This document shows positions 55,006 through 64,000 of a stretch of DNA of 64,000 nucleotides, in pieces; positions within the stretch are counted from its first letter, which is position 1, and every line of letters starts with the position of its first letter. The notes under the pieces are model-generated. The model had not been told where the DNA came from, did not search any database, and worked only from the letters and a program-made list of their open reading frames with translations. The position numbers were made by a program, and so were the translations under genes. Location: contig NZ_CP063202.1 in the NCBI RefSeq assembly GCF_019904235.1, positions 930,001 through 994,000 on the forward strand. Reading direction: 5' to 3'. This DNA comes from Erythrobacter sp. SCSIO 43205. GTDB lineage: Bacteria > Pseudomonadota > Alphaproteobacteria > Sphingomonadales > Sphingomonadaceae.

Positions 55006-56298
55006 ATGCATGGTAGTTTCAGCACATTTGATGCCTCAAAAGCGATGAATCTGACTTCAACAACAACGCTTCAGAGATATCGAACCCAAGCTCCGCTTAT
55101 CTTGCTCTCCGCTGCCGGCTTGCAGGTTTGCATGGCCTATGCTGTTCGTCAAAGTCTGGCTCCAGGCGACTATGCATCGATCTTGCTTGCTCTTCTGGCT
55201 AACACGGCGTGCCTGCTCATTTTCCGCAGGATGCGGCATTATCCCGGAAACGCGAATGCGGCGAGCCTGGCTCCCAGCTTTGTTATTGGGTGGGGCCTTG
55301 TTTTTGCTGCAATTACCTTTTTCCGCTTGCCATATAGTGCACTCATTCTTGGGGTCGGGGCCGTTTCTGCGTATGCCCTCACCCTTGCATTCAGTGTGTT
55401 GATCAGGCGTCCAGCAAGCGATCCATTTTTGGTCGTCCCAAGTGCTGCTGTCAGCTCTACCCTCAAAGAACTTGGTCCCTTCGGATACAAGGTTTGCCAC
55501 GATGCAGACCAATTGCTGAATGGACGAGGACCAATCATAGCGGACTTACGAGCTGACATCTCCCCTGACATTGAAAAAGCGCTTGTTCAAGCAACGCTTG
55601 ATGGGCGGCGTGTCTTCCATATCAAGCAGATCATCGAATCTTTGACGGGGCGCGTCCAGATTGATCACCTCAGCGAGAATGCCCTTGGCACACTTGCTCC
55701 TAATGAGTCCTACGCGTTTGTGAAATCTGTCGCAGAGCGTGTGATCGCTGCCATACTCCTCATTGTGACATTACCCATATTGGCGGCCGCGTGCCTGGCT
55801 ATCAAACTGGACTCGCCAGGCCCAGCCCTGTTCCGACAAACGCGCGTTGGTTATCGCGGGAAGCCCTTCACAATTTTAAAATTGCGCACCATGCGCACGG
55901 CTGAAGGCCCTGCCAGCAGACAGAGCGATGTCACTCAAGAGAATGATCCGCGCATAACACGTATCGGGAGCTTTTTGAGAGGCAGCCGGATCGATGAGTT
56001 GCCCCAGCTCATCAATATTATTCGCGGAGAAATGAGCTTTATCGGCCCACGTCCGGAGACCGAGGCCCTCTCAAAGTGGTACGAAGAGCAACTCGATTTT
56101 TATCCCTACCGCCATGTCATTCTTCCCGGCATCACGGGCTGGGCTCAGGTCCGGCAGGGCCACGTTGCCTCGCCTGCAGAGGTCTATAAGAAGCTCCAAT
56201 ACGACTTCTATTACATCAAGAATTATTCGTTCTGGCTCGACATCTTCGTGGCCCTTGAGACTGTAAAGGTTATCCTCCTTCGTCTGGGTGCCAAATAG
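55006..56298 (+). CDS. Undecaprenyl-phosphate glycosylphosphotransferase
   Basis: A 430-residue polyprenyl glycosylphosphotransferase (WbaP/GumD/ExoY class). Four or five N-terminal helices (up to about 140) and a middle domain (PASDPFLVVPSAAVSSTLKELGPFGYKV) lead to the catalytic part: KSVAERVIAAILLIVTLPILAAACLAIKLDSPGPALFRQTRVGYRGKPFTILKLRTM, then GSFLRGSRIDELPQLINIIRGEMSFIGPRPE and PGITGWAQVRQG. It starts the repeat unit by placing a sugar-1-phosphate (glucose or galactose) on the lipid carrier. It is 220 bp after wzc. Whether the sugar is Glc or Gal cannot be told. Confidence 0.94.
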   Translation: MHGSFSTFDASKAMNLTSTTTLQRYRTQAPLILLSAAGLQVCMAYAVRQSLAPGDYASILLALLANTACLLIFRRMRHYPGNANAASLAPSFVIGWGLVFAAITFFRLPYSALILGVGAVSAYALTLAFSVLIRRPASDPFLVVPSAAVSSTLKELGPFGYKVCHDADQLLNGRGPIIADLRADISPDIEKALVQATLDGRRVFHIKQIIESLTGRVQIDHLSENALGTLAPNESYAFVKSVAERVIAAILLIVTLPILAAACLAIKLDSPGPALFRQTRVGYRGKPFTILKLRTMRTAEGPASRQSDVTQENDPRITRIGSFLRGSRIDELPQLINIIRGEMSFIGPRPETEALSKWYEEQLDFYPYRHVILPGITGWAQVRQGHVASPAEVYKKLQYDFYYIKNYSFWLDIFVALETVKVILLRLGAK

Positions 56299-56589
56299 TC
56301 TGCTTACGCGATGCCGCAGGCCGTAAGTTGACGGACCCCTTGGGTTGTCCTTGGGTGATCGCTTACAACGACAAAGACGCGGAACGTGTGCTCGCGGCTT
56401 GCGCAGCCTTGCTCGACCCAGCCCTCGTTTGATAAGCGGCTCCCGGCAATACCCTGATCCGGTTCGGGACCACCAAACTGAATAGTCGGGCTCTGGGCTT
56501 GCCGACTACCTCAGTGCCAAAAACAATAAGTCAGGTTTTCCAGGCTAGAGCCTTTTTAAGCCTGCGCCTCGAATAGAGTGAGTTGGATC

Positions 56590-56736
56590 TCAGGCTAGAA
56601 GACCATACAACCCCCAGACCACGCTTCCAGCCAAGAGCACCAGAATAAAGTCGATTTCCCACCAACTGCCATCCTTGGCTTCTTCTTTGCGAAGACCAAG
56701 GCGGCTAGCAAGCCAGCTGCGAGCCCTTTTGATCAT
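56590..56736 (-). CDS. Small membrane protein, leftward
   Basis: A 48-residue product from ATG 56736: a basic N-terminus (IKRARSWLASRLGLRKEEAKDGSWWEI) followed by one membrane helix (DFILVLLAGSVVWGLYGLLA). It was found by reading the gap between the glycosylphosphotransferase and the TPR-like gene. GAAAGG lies about a dozen bases upstream. Amphipathic plus transmembrane layout and normal codon use support a real gene. Function is unknown. Confidence 0.5.
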   Translation of the reverse strand: MIKRARSWLASRLGLRKEEAKDGSWWEIDFILVLLAGSVVWGLYGLLA

Positions 56737-56900
56737 TTGTAAGGGGCCTTTCGACTTCCTGAATTGTCCGGCTGCCGGACTGCCTTTGTCTATCAGAGAC
56801 AGAAATGACGCATACTATTTTTCGCGGCTAGTGAAAACATGACGAATAGCGGGCATGCTGCGCTGGTATCAGCGGTGAGTACGTCTTATTGCGCTGGGTC

Positions 56901-58100
56901 ATGGCACAAACAACAACACACTCGTGGAACCTGCCCCGCTTGGCTGTCTCTTGCATCCTTTGCTTGGCGATAGCAACGATCCTTGGATATCAATCTTTTA
57001 CTGCAATCCTTTTGCGCGTCCAACCAGAAAATGTTGTCAATGCGAGCGTCCGTAAAGGACATGCCATGGAGCGGGTTGCCTATGCTCAGTTGCGCGAAAA
57101 CATTCAGGATCCAGCTGAAACGCAGGGCGCTGCCCAATCAGTGCGTGAGCTGGCGTTATCATCCTTTCGCAGCGAGCCGCTCGTGCCCAAGTCATGGGCT
57201 ATTCTTGCGCTTTCGGCTGATGAAGGCAGAGAACGCAATGCTGTTCTCGAACCTGCTCTAAAGCTCAATCAGCGGGAGATGAGCCTTCAGACAGCAGCGC
57301 TTTCTCAAGCGATCGAAGACGAGAGTTTGTCGGGCGCTGCATCGGCAATTGATGCGATTTTGCGCGTCAGGCCGCAGCGATCTCAGGAACTTTTTCCTCT
57401 TTTGCTTCAAGCGATGGCACAGCCTGAGGCAGCAGGCGAATTCCTTCAGATCCTGGATTTGACCGCGCCATGGCAGGAGCGTTTCCTGCTGCTTGCCGCA
57501 GGCAATGCTGAAGCTCGCCCGACACTGGCACTCATGCATAAAAGGCTGGGATTTGATAATGTTGATTTCAATCGCCGGCTTATCGGGGGGCTAGCAGGGC
57601 AAGGGGAGCTGACCGCCGCGCGAGAGATCTATCAAAGAGTTTCAGCAAAGGAGGAGCGTGTCTCGACCGCGGGCAGCGCTATGAGTTGGACGGATACATT
57701 TCCGCCCTTTGACTGGTATCTGGCATCATCTTCAGACATGCGCGCCGAGCCATCCTCGTCTTTCAATAGCGTTGATGTTTATGTGCGCTCAGGCCACGGA
57801 GGCGATGTAGCGCGAAAGACGCTTGATCGAAGAGACTTGTCCAATTCTGGCCGCGTGAGCGTACGATCGTCACGCTCGCTCAGAGCTGGCAATCTGGTTC
57901 TTAATCTCACCTGTCCGGGAACACAGGCTCCGGTTCTTTCTCAAGACTTGGAAGAAGGGTTGAACCAGCTGGCGATTGAACCTCAGCTTATCGATTGTTC
58001 AGATCCTACAATAGTGTTTCGCGCAAGGGCATTTCGCGGAGAACCTGACTTGCGCCTTACCCTTTCCGACTTCTCCATAGCGACGTCGCGCAGCAGATAG
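56901..58100 (+). CDS. EPS-associated TPR-like membrane-anchored protein
   Basis: A 399-residue protein from ATG 56901 (TTG 56889 also possible). One N-terminal membrane helix (LAVSCILCLAIATILGYQSF) is followed by a helical periplasmic region (about 45-240) with the rhythm of TPR/Sel1 repeats (KSWAILALSADEG, LQTAALSQAIEDESLSGAASAIDAIL, FLLLAAGNAEARPTLALMHKRLGFD) and a beta-rich C-terminal domain. I know no specific family. It is encoded directly before the second polymerase/ligase gene, which suggests that the two work together in chain polymerisation or transfer. Confidence 0.7.
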   Translation: MAQTTTHSWNLPRLAVSCILCLAIATILGYQSFTAILLRVQPENVVNASVRKGHAMERVAYAQLRENIQDPAETQGAAQSVRELALSSFRSEPLVPKSWAILALSADEGRERNAVLEPALKLNQREMSLQTAALSQAIEDESLSGAASAIDAILRVRPQRSQELFPLLLQAMAQPEAAGEFLQILDLTAPWQERFLLLAAGNAEARPTLALMHKRLGFDNVDFNRRLIGGLAGQGELTAAREIYQRVSAKEERVSTAGSAMSWTDTFPPFDWYLASSSDMRAEPSSSFNSVDVYVRSGHGGDVARKTLDRRDLSNSGRVSVRSSRSLRAGNLVLNLTCPGTQAPVLSQDLEEGLNQLAIEPQLIDCSDPTIVFRARAFRGEPDLRLTLSDFSIATSRSR

Positions 58101-58178
58101 TGAATAGGTTTGGGTGCAAAACTTGCGCCCACTGGCTGTGCCATACGCCAAATTTTTCCTCACGTTATAGGTCAATAA

Positions 58179-59612
58179 ATGTCATCCAAACCGCAAGAAT
58201 TGAGGCAGCGAAAGAAAGTGACTCCTGTGCCTATCGCTGCCTATGCATGGCTTGCTGCTTTTTGCTTTCCGCTTATCCTCCTTGGTGGCAGCTCCCAGAT
58301 CGCGATGGTTCAAACGACCATAATGTGGCCAATGGCGGCTCTGTTCCTAGGACCAGTATTCTATCTCGGATCGAGAGAGGCCTTCGTGCCTGGACGCACT
58401 TTGTTGTTGCTCCTCGCAGGGTTAGCGCTTTTGCTGGCTGTGCAGGCGGTTCCTTTACCTTCAGGTTTGTGGCAAGCCTTGCCGGGCCGTGCGGACCTTA
58501 TCGAACTTGAGAATGCAGTCGGGCTTCAGGGCGTGTGGCGCCCTATATCGTGGGTGCCGTCACGCACGCTTGATGCTCTGTTTAGCCTCATCGTTCCGGC
58601 TACAGCCTTGTTACTGGCTCTCTCGCTCAAGATATCGGCAAAAAGGCTTTTCAATGTCATCATTTTTGTGGCGCTCGCCGATGTTGCTCTGACGATCGTG
58701 CAGGTGTTGTCTGGCTATCAATCAGAATTTTATCTCTACTCCGTTAGTTCGGGGAGGGCTGATGGAATTTTCGGAAATGAGAACCACTCGGGTGTCTTTT
58801 CGTCTTTGGCCATGCTCATATGTGGCTATCGAAGTTCCCAGTTGATGGGAAAACACAAAGACCGTTCCCGGGCCATTTTCTTTGCCGCTTGCTTTTTCAT
58901 ATTTCTGGTGAGTGCGATTATTGGAGGTTCGCGCGCTGCTCTTGCCAGCAGCTTGCTTGCGACGCTCATTGTGAGCGCCATGTTCGTCAGTCATTTTTTC
59001 CTCGATCCAACTGCAAACCTCAAGCGTAGTGGCCGCAGCACGAAGCGGGAGGTGGTCGCCAGCCAACTTCAAGCAAGAGCGGCAGCGGCAATTGCTTTGG
59101 TCTCGGTATTGGTCACGGTTGGTCTGTTTATCTGGTTGGATCGCAGCCCCAGTTTTGATGGCATCCTATCGCAAGACAGCTTTGAGGACCTGCGCTGGGA
59201 GCTCGGACCAATTCTCTGGGAGATGATCAAGGAAAACTGGCTTTTGGGAATTGGTGTCGGCGCATTTGCCGAGTTTTACCATATTTATGAGCCCACAGCT
59301 TTGCTGATGCCAGCCTTTGTTAATCAGGCGCACAATGATTGGGCGCAATTTGTCCTGGAGGCAGGCGTAGGCGGCATCGCACTTTTGCTCGCGCTTCTCG
59401 TTTGGATCGCAAAGAGGATCGCTCTTCTTTGGCAACATGGAAAGAACGATAGAGCTGCGATCTTTTTCTGGCTCGGCGTCTTTGCAATCGTGGGTCTCGC
59501 ATCCATCGTGGACTATCCTCTTCGCACCGCGATCTATCAGGTCACAATGGTCTGGCTTTTGCTCTGTCTGGCGCTGGAAACCCATGCACTGGCGCGAGAT
59601 GCAGCGCGCTGA
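58179..59612 (+). CDS. O-antigen polymerase/ligase-like protein (second copy)
   Basis: A 477-residue polytopic protein with about ten to twelve helices and a Wzy_C/O-antigen ligase signature: AVQAVPLPSGLWQALPGR, GIFGNENHSGVFSSLAML, GGSRAALASSLLATLIVSAMF, and LGIGVGAFAEFYHIYEPTALLMPAFVNQAHNDWAQFVLEAGVGGIALLLALL (the conserved G.G...F....P......AHND..Q...E.G.......L region). It may polymerise repeat units or attach the polymer to another acceptor. With the first Wzy at 37370 it gives the cluster two enzymes of this class. It is 78 bp after the TPR-like gene. Confidence 0.88.
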   Translation: MSSKPQELRQRKKVTPVPIAAYAWLAAFCFPLILLGGSSQIAMVQTTIMWPMAALFLGPVFYLGSREAFVPGRTLLLLLAGLALLLAVQAVPLPSGLWQALPGRADLIELENAVGLQGVWRPISWVPSRTLDALFSLIVPATALLLALSLKISAKRLFNVIIFVALADVALTIVQVLSGYQSEFYLYSVSSGRADGIFGNENHSGVFSSLAMLICGYRSSQLMGKHKDRSRAIFFAACFFIFLVSAIIGGSRAALASSLLATLIVSAMFVSHFFLDPTANLKRSGRSTKREVVASQLQARAAAAIALVSVLVTVGLFIWLDRSPSFDGILSQDSFEDLRWELGPILWEMIKENWLLGIGVGAFAEFYHIYEPTALLMPAFVNQAHNDWAQFVLEAGVGGIALLLALLVWIAKRIALLWQHGKNDRAAIFFWLGVFAIVGLASIVDYPLRTAIYQVTMVWLLLCLALETHALARDAAR

Positions 59613-59905
59613 TCTTGGTGAAGGAAGATGCAGATGTCCCAAGGCTTCTCGATCCCGGATTTTTCACACCAACCCGTGATTGTCATCGATTGATTCATTT
59701 GTGCTTAACTTCTCGCAGCTATTCAACGCCTTGAGAGTGGACCTCTCGATTGCGTGGTGAGCCGGTCATTGGTCTTGAATGGCTCACCACACTTCCTCCA
59801 ATTCACTTTGCCGGGATGCTCTTGCGTGTACAATTTACCGCAAGCACGCTTGGCCCTGTTTTTGGAAACTGCCTTTGAAAACGGGCGAAGGCTGGATCAG
59901 GTTTG
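59613..59905. other. Boundary region between EPS cluster and traI with hairpin
   Basis: There is no gene in these 293 bp. A perfect 10-bp inverted repeat (GTGGTGAGCC 59754-59763, GGCTCACCAC 59781-59790, 17-base loop) lies between the convergent ends of the polymerase and traI genes. It has no T tract on either strand, so it could be a terminator, a junction sequence or a recombination relic. Confidence 0.5.
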
Positions 59906-62815
59906 TCAAAGACCGATGTCTATCGAGCGAATTTTTTCTGCCTTTCTGTCTTGATTTTGTAGCCCGGCGTTTTGTTCGTTCCCTGGGAGCCGAGCGCCTG
60001 TCTTTACTGCGGTTCTGAGGCGGGACGTCACCTCAAGCGCAGACGCCTTTTCGCCTTTGTTGGATGCAACAGCTGCTGTCAGCCTCTGCTTATTGTCCAA
60101 CACCAAGGTCAGATGGTCGCGAAGCCGTGTCACAGTGACCAAGAAGGTTTTCTGGTTCGCAAGATTGCGCTCTTTGCTATCCATCACGGCAATCCCGCGA
60201 TCCGAGGTGAGGCCCTGCGCCATATGAGCATTGAGCGCATAGGCGAGATCAAGGCGCTTGAGCATAGGATCATCTTTGCCAAGCCTAACCTCGTCACCCC
60301 TAGAGGTCTCAACAGTCACCTTGCCTTTATCGATCGCGATGACTTTTGCCCGGTCAGCGTTGAACAGCCCACGCTTGTGGTCATTGCGCGTCCAGCGGAT
60401 CCTATCGCCCGTGTGGAGTTGGAGTTTTCGGTCTTTGAAAAGGGCCAGGCTGTGATTGAACTTGTTTGCTCTTAGCCGCGCAGGATCAAAGCTGAATGTC
60501 TTTCCGCGCGCATTTTGGAGCGTGACCTTCTTGTGCTTCGGATCGCTGCCTAAGACGCGATAATGTCCGGGCATAAGGCCGAGCGCCTTTTGTCTTCTGG
60601 AAACCTCAACAATGCGCCCCTTCTGATAGGCGCTAAGATGGCGCAGCTCTTCATGAGTGGCGTTTACGCGGTCGAGCACCGTCAACTGAGCATTCTCCGG
60701 GCCGATCTGGCCGCTTTCAAGAAGACCTGTCTGCACCGCGTCATTGACGGCGGAACGAAGGCGACGTCCCGAAGCATAGATTGATGTGCGCTCCCGGTCC
60801 TCTGGCCTTAGCGAAAGCCACAGCTCGGCCGCCACAATCGCGCCATCGCCCTTCGCCTCAATCGTATGGCCCTCAAGCCTAGCAAGCGCTGCTTTCACAT
60901 CGCCTTTTTGCGCAGCGGCCTGGGCCTCGCGAACAACGGGATCGCGCGCACGTAAATTGGTGGTCATATTGGCCTGTGCGATACCGGCCTTTTGCAGGAG
61001 CGCGAACGGTTTGCCGGCATCAACGGCCCCTAGCTGTTTGCGGTCTCCCATTAGCACTAGCCGATGGACACCCGCCAGATTGGCGAGCTTTACGAGTTTC
61101 TCCTTGTCACTGTTCGCAACCATGGAAGCCTCGTCGAGGATCAGAACGCTGCCTGCGAGCGCCTGCCTGGCCTCAGCCTTGAGAGTGTGACTGGTGGGTT
61201 CATCAAGCAGAGGCTTCCAGCCTCCGAGGAACCGGGCAAGCGTTTGCGACTTAATCCCCGTATCACGCTCCAGCATCTGCACGAGCGTGTTCTGGATCGC
61301 GAGGCCGATGACGGGCCGTCCTTCTTCACCAAGCACTTTGGCAACCGGCCCCAGAACACTGCTCTTGCCAGCGCCTGCGCCCCCTTGGACTGCGATCGTT
61401 CGATCCGAAGATGTCAGGATAAGGCGAGCCGCGGAGAGCTGTCCTGCATTCAGTCTAAACCCGTGCCCAATCTCGGCTGAAGCCTGCACGCGGGTCTCAG
61501 CCTCCTCACCGCCCAGATCGGGCTTAACTTCTCCTTTTCCTGTTCCAACCGAAGCGATGATCCGCTGCTCGGTTTCAATCGCTTCGCGTGAAGCGAGCCA
61601 GCCCTGATGCTCGCCGCGTCCGACTAGAAGATGCCCGGAATTGATGAGCGCGCGGGTTCGCGTCTCGATTGCTCCGATCGTTGTTGGCAGGCCAAAATCG
61701 AGAGCCGCCTTGTAGAGCGCTTCGCGTTCAAATGCGGCTTCGCGCTGCGACAAATGACGCACGGCTGAGGCAACGGCTTGCGCGGCGGCAATTGTCTGCT
61801 TGTCCTGTTTAAGCACCGAAGCGGGCACCAAGGGATCTTCTATTTCTCCTCGAACATGGCTCGCAAATTTGGCAAGCCAGGCGCGGCCCCGTTCCACCAG
61901 AGTGGTAAATCCTGAGTGTGGCTTCTCAGGCATCAAAGAGCGCAATCGCGCGCGCTCGACCATAGGTGCTAGATCGAGTCCAATAGACTGCGCTGTCTCT
62001 TGCCACATGCCGCCAAGCGTATCGCGATCCTCGATCGGCGCTTTCGCTGAACGGGTGTCGAGCGCAGCGATCCGCCCGGCTTCAAGCCCTGGGCCTTGCC
62101 TCGCTGCGAGCACTTCTTTGCGTCTCGAAGAGAAGGCCATGACATCTTCGCGCGAAATCCCGCGCGCTTCAAAATTGCCATGTTTGAGGGTTGGGCCGGT
62201 TTCATAGCCTAGCTTTTCAACCTCCACGCGAAAGCGCGCCATCGCGATGGAATTGAGCGTGGTGTTAAGCTGCCAAAGCTGGTCGTTCTTCAGCGTTCGC
62301 CATTTGCCATCCTTGCCTTGCGTCACATTGGCAATGACCGCGTGAAAATGCAGATTGGGTTCCTGGTTTCGATTGGTGTCGTGCTGGAAAAGCCCAATCG
62401 TCAGGTTGCCTGTCTTTTGGGTCTGCACCTTGCCCTTGGCCATGATGCGGGTTTCAGAGACGTTTTTCTCGGCCCATTGAAGCGCTTCAAGGACCGCCTC
62501 ACGATAGGCTGCGATGATGCGCTCATCCTTGCCAACGAGCGCAAGAAGCGACCAGCTCTTGGGGACGGAAAAGGTCAGATCGGTACCGGGCCTATGGGTC
62601 TGGCCTTGGTTGCCAACTTGTGTTCCATCCGGAAGCTCACCGCGCAGCAGGGCGTCAAAGGCCTTGGCTTCCACCTTGCCATCGAGACCCAGTCGCTTCG
62701 CGCCTTCACCAAGCCATTCGCCCGAGCGATCCGCATCGGCTTTGGCGTAGTAATTGTCGGACGCGAAGTAGTTGGCCGCCGCTGACGAAGAACGAACATT
62801 GGCAACAGAGAGCAT
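59906..62815 (-). CDS. traI: MobF-type relaxase/helicase TraI (TrwC-like)
   Basis: A 969-residue protein, close in size to TrwC (966). The relaxase domain shows Tyr residues at 16, 22 and 23 (ANYFASDNYYAK) for strand transfer and the metal-binding triad H145, H156, H158 (GLFQHDTN, NLHFHAV). A TrwC-type linker leads to the RecD-like helicase with Walker A GGAGAGKS (478-485) and Walker B LILDEASMV (about 558-566), plus GDRKQLGAV and YALNAHMAQGLT near the end. It nicks oriT, binds the 5' end and unwinds the plasmid for transfer. It is 51 bp downstream of traD, both leftward. Confidence 0.97.
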   Translation of the reverse strand: MLSVANVRSSSAAANYFASDNYYAKADADRSGEWLGEGAKRLGLDGKVEAKAFDALLRGELPDGTQVGNQGQTHRPGTDLTFSVPKSWSLLALVGKDERIIAAYREAVLEALQWAEKNVSETRIMAKGKVQTQKTGNLTIGLFQHDTNRNQEPNLHFHAVIANVTQGKDGKWRTLKNDQLWQLNTTLNSIAMARFRVEVEKLGYETGPTLKHGNFEARGISREDVMAFSSRRKEVLAARQGPGLEAGRIAALDTRSAKAPIEDRDTLGGMWQETAQSIGLDLAPMVERARLRSLMPEKPHSGFTTLVERGRAWLAKFASHVRGEIEDPLVPASVLKQDKQTIAAAQAVASAVRHLSQREAAFEREALYKAALDFGLPTTIGAIETRTRALINSGHLLVGRGEHQGWLASREAIETEQRIIASVGTGKGEVKPDLGGEEAETRVQASAEIGHGFRLNAGQLSAARLILTSSDRTIAVQGGAGAGKSSVLGPVAKVLGEEGRPVIGLAIQNTLVQMLERDTGIKSQTLARFLGGWKPLLDEPTSHTLKAEARQALAGSVLILDEASMVANSDKEKLVKLANLAGVHRLVLMGDRKQLGAVDAGKPFALLQKAGIAQANMTTNLRARDPVVREAQAAAQKGDVKAALARLEGHTIEAKGDGAIVAAELWLSLRPEDRERTSIYASGRRLRSAVNDAVQTGLLESGQIGPENAQLTVLDRVNATHEELRHLSAYQKGRIVEVSRRQKALGLMPGHYRVLGSDPKHKKVTLQNARGKTFSFDPARLRANKFNHSLALFKDRKLQLHTGDRIRWTRNDHKRGLFNADRAKVIAIDKGKVTVETSRGDEVRLGKDDPMLKRLDLAYALNAHMAQGLTSDRGIAVMDSKERNLANQKTFLVTVTRLRDHLTLVLDNKQRLTAAVASNKGEKASALEVTSRLRTAVKTGARLPGNEQNAGLQNQDRKAEKIRSIDIGL

Positions 62816-62866
62816 GGATAAACCTCACTCAATTGGAGCCCCTCAATCCTCCCCAAATGCCGCGTT

Positions 62867-64000
62867 TCACATCTCTGCGTCGAAATCGCCGAGATCGTGA
62901 TCGAATTCTTCACGCGCAGCGCCCCCTAGAAGCGCGCGCTGCTGCTCTTCTTGAAGCGCCTTGTCTGTTTTAGCTCGTTCATCGCCTTCGCGCTGCGCAG
63001 CGTCAGGATCAGGCCGATCGCTGCGAGGGGAGGCCTCTTTGAAAGCGTCTGCCTCACGCTTCTCGTCCTCTTGATCTTGCAAGGGGAGCTCGCCTTGCGG
63101 TCTTCCTTGAGCGGCTGCTTCCTTGCTCTGCAGCGGAGCCTCGGCGGCTTCTTTCAGCTTTGCTTTGTTGCGAGACGTAGAGCGCTTTCCCTTGCCATTC
63201 TTTGCTCTCTTACCGCGCACTCGAAGCTTGGCTTTGCGCTGCTTGGCTGGTTCATTCTTCTGATCTTTAGCTTCCTTCATCTTGCGCGGATCGCCCTCAT
63301 CACTGCGGTCTGCAGCGCTTCCTTCAGAAGTCTCTTCATCGCGGTTCGAAGGGGCCGTCTTGGGCTTTGCTTTTGATCCTTCAGCGTCCTCGCGCGGAAT
63401 GAATCCTTCGACCAGGCGCGGCCAATCTTGAGGCTGCAAAGAAACAGGTGCAGCCGGAAATCCATCCGGAAACTTGATAAAGCCCTCAAGGCTGGGAAGG
63501 CCCATAAACTCGTCAGGCAAGAGCAGCGGGACAACCTGTCGACGCGGGGTCAGGCTGACCGCATCGCGAGCATTGTTGTAGCCATAGCTATAGCCTTCTT
63601 CCATCTCGCGAACCTCACGGTGACCGATGATGTCTGAACACCATGTCGCGGTCTCGCGATCAGCGGTGGCAAGGATCAGCTTGGTCCTGGCAAGCGAGGA
63701 CAAGGTCATCGCCATGTTCTCTCCATAAACCTCTTTGAGTTTGGCGAAAGTATGAACACCCGTGACGATTGCGCCGCCGAAGTTTCGCGCGGTCTGAAGA
63801 CCCTTCTCAAGCGAAGGCAGACGATGAAGCGCGCCTAGCTCGTCGATCAAGAACCAGAGTTTGAGATCGCGCGTACGGCGTCCCGTCATCAGCGTGTTGA
63901 TTGCTGTGTCGAGCCAAAGCGTCAGCAATTGCGAGAGCACGCTCATATCCACATAGCGCGCTGACAAGAACAAAAAGGAGCCTGGTTCACTATCGCCCTT
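62867..64000 (-). CDS. traD: Type IV coupling protein TraD (5' end outside window)
   Basis: The leftward frame is open to the window end, so only the last 377 residues are seen. VDMSVLSQLLTLWLDTAINTLMT, then LWFLIDELGALHRLPSLEKGLQTARNFGGAIVTGVHTFAKLKEVYGENMAMTLSSLARTKLILATADRETATW gives the Walker B (LIDELGA) and motif III of TraD/VirD4 ATPases; Walker A should lie beyond the edge. After DEFMGLPSLEGFIKFPDGFP the tail is long and charged (Lys/Glu/Ala-rich), which may bind relaxosome proteins. It couples the relaxosome to the T4SS channel and is encoded just before traI. Confidence 0.95.
   Translation of the reverse strand, partial: KGDSEPGSFLFLSARYVDMSVLSQLLTLWLDTAINTLMTGRRTRDLKLWFLIDELGALHRLPSLEKGLQTARNFGGAIVTGVHTFAKLKEVYGENMAMTLSSLARTKLILATADRETATWCSDIIGHREVREMEEGYSYGYNNARDAVSLTPRRQVVPLLLPDEFMGLPSLEGFIKFPDGFPAAPVSLQPQDWPRLVEGFIPREDAEGSKAKPKTAPSNRDEETSEGSAADRSDEGDPRKMKEAKDQKNEPAKQRKAKLRVRGKRAKNGKGKRSTSRNKAKLKEAAEAPLQSKEAAAQGRPQGELPLQDQEDEKREADAFKEASPRSDRPDPDAAQREGDERAKTDKALQEEQQRALLGGAAREEFDHDLGDFDAEM

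Overview
The window looks like a piece of a conjugative plasmid or integrative conjugative element from an alphaproteobacterium, most likely order Sphingomonadales (Erythrobacteraceae or Sphingomonadaceae). This is inferred from the style of the F-type transfer genes, the DUF6961-like and EPS-associated MarR-like proteins, and the high-GC codon use. I could not run a search, so the placement is not measured. No rRNA, tRNA or CRISPR array was seen.

Layout. (1) 1-5.9 kb: the end of a TolC-type outer-membrane protein, then an island of two related LuxR-type regulators with degenerate receivers that flank a small acidic membrane protein and two tandem, diverged IS1595-like transposase homologues. 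(2) 6.3-25 kb: an F-type type IV secretion/conjugation locus. Two regulators (AlpA-like and an HTH protein) are divergent from the operon traA-L-E-K-B-dsbC-V-C-orf-trbI-S26 peptidase-W-U-trbC-N-F-H-G. Most genes overlap by a few bases. traN carries two single-base frameshifts. (3) 25-31.7 kb: small accessory genes, namely an S24 peptidase-type repressor divergent from a small HTH-like gene, a LysR-type HTH-only protein, an operon with a secreted SNase-like protein and an Excalibur protein, a trio encoding a membrane-anchored LuxR-like regulator, and a VanZ-like protein. (4) 32.2-48.5 kb: a Wzx/Wzy-type exopolysaccharide (EPS) cluster with a NusG paralogue, a MarR-like EPS regulator, two FkbM methyltransferases, two acyltransferases, flippase, polymerase, several glycosyltransferases, UDP-xylose synthase and the GDP-fucose pair gmd/fcl. 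(5) 48.6-50.4 kb: decayed mobile-element genes (integrase, XRE, HGG protein, a gene with three nonsense codons). (6) 50.6-59.6 kb: galE, Wza-like exporter, Wzc-like tyrosine autokinase, initiating sugar-phosphate transferase, a TPR-like protein and a second O-antigen polymerase/ligase. (7) 59.9-64 kb: relaxase/helicase traI and the coupling protein traD (cut by the window end).

How it works together. The F-type channel and pilus (tra), the MobF relaxase (TraI) and the coupling protein (TraD) form a nearly complete conjugation apparatus, and an EPS locus sits between traG and traI. EPS repeat units would be started by the polyprenyl glycosylphosphotransferase, extended by the glycosyltransferases, decorated by acyl- and methyltransferases, flipped by Wzx, polymerised by a Wzy protein and exported through the Wza/Wzc machinery. 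Several genes are damaged: a fucosyltransferase-like gene and an acyltransferase are frameshifted and ugd has lost its middle. The polymer may therefore differ from the ancestral one, unless some of the indels are sequencing errors.

Most notable: the EPS locus embedded in a transfer region; a 14-bp perfect inverted repeat with a C10 loop inside traV; the paired LuxR / tandem catalytically degraded transposase island; and a shared 11-base element placed symmetrically upstream of the two divergent transcription units of the tra locus.
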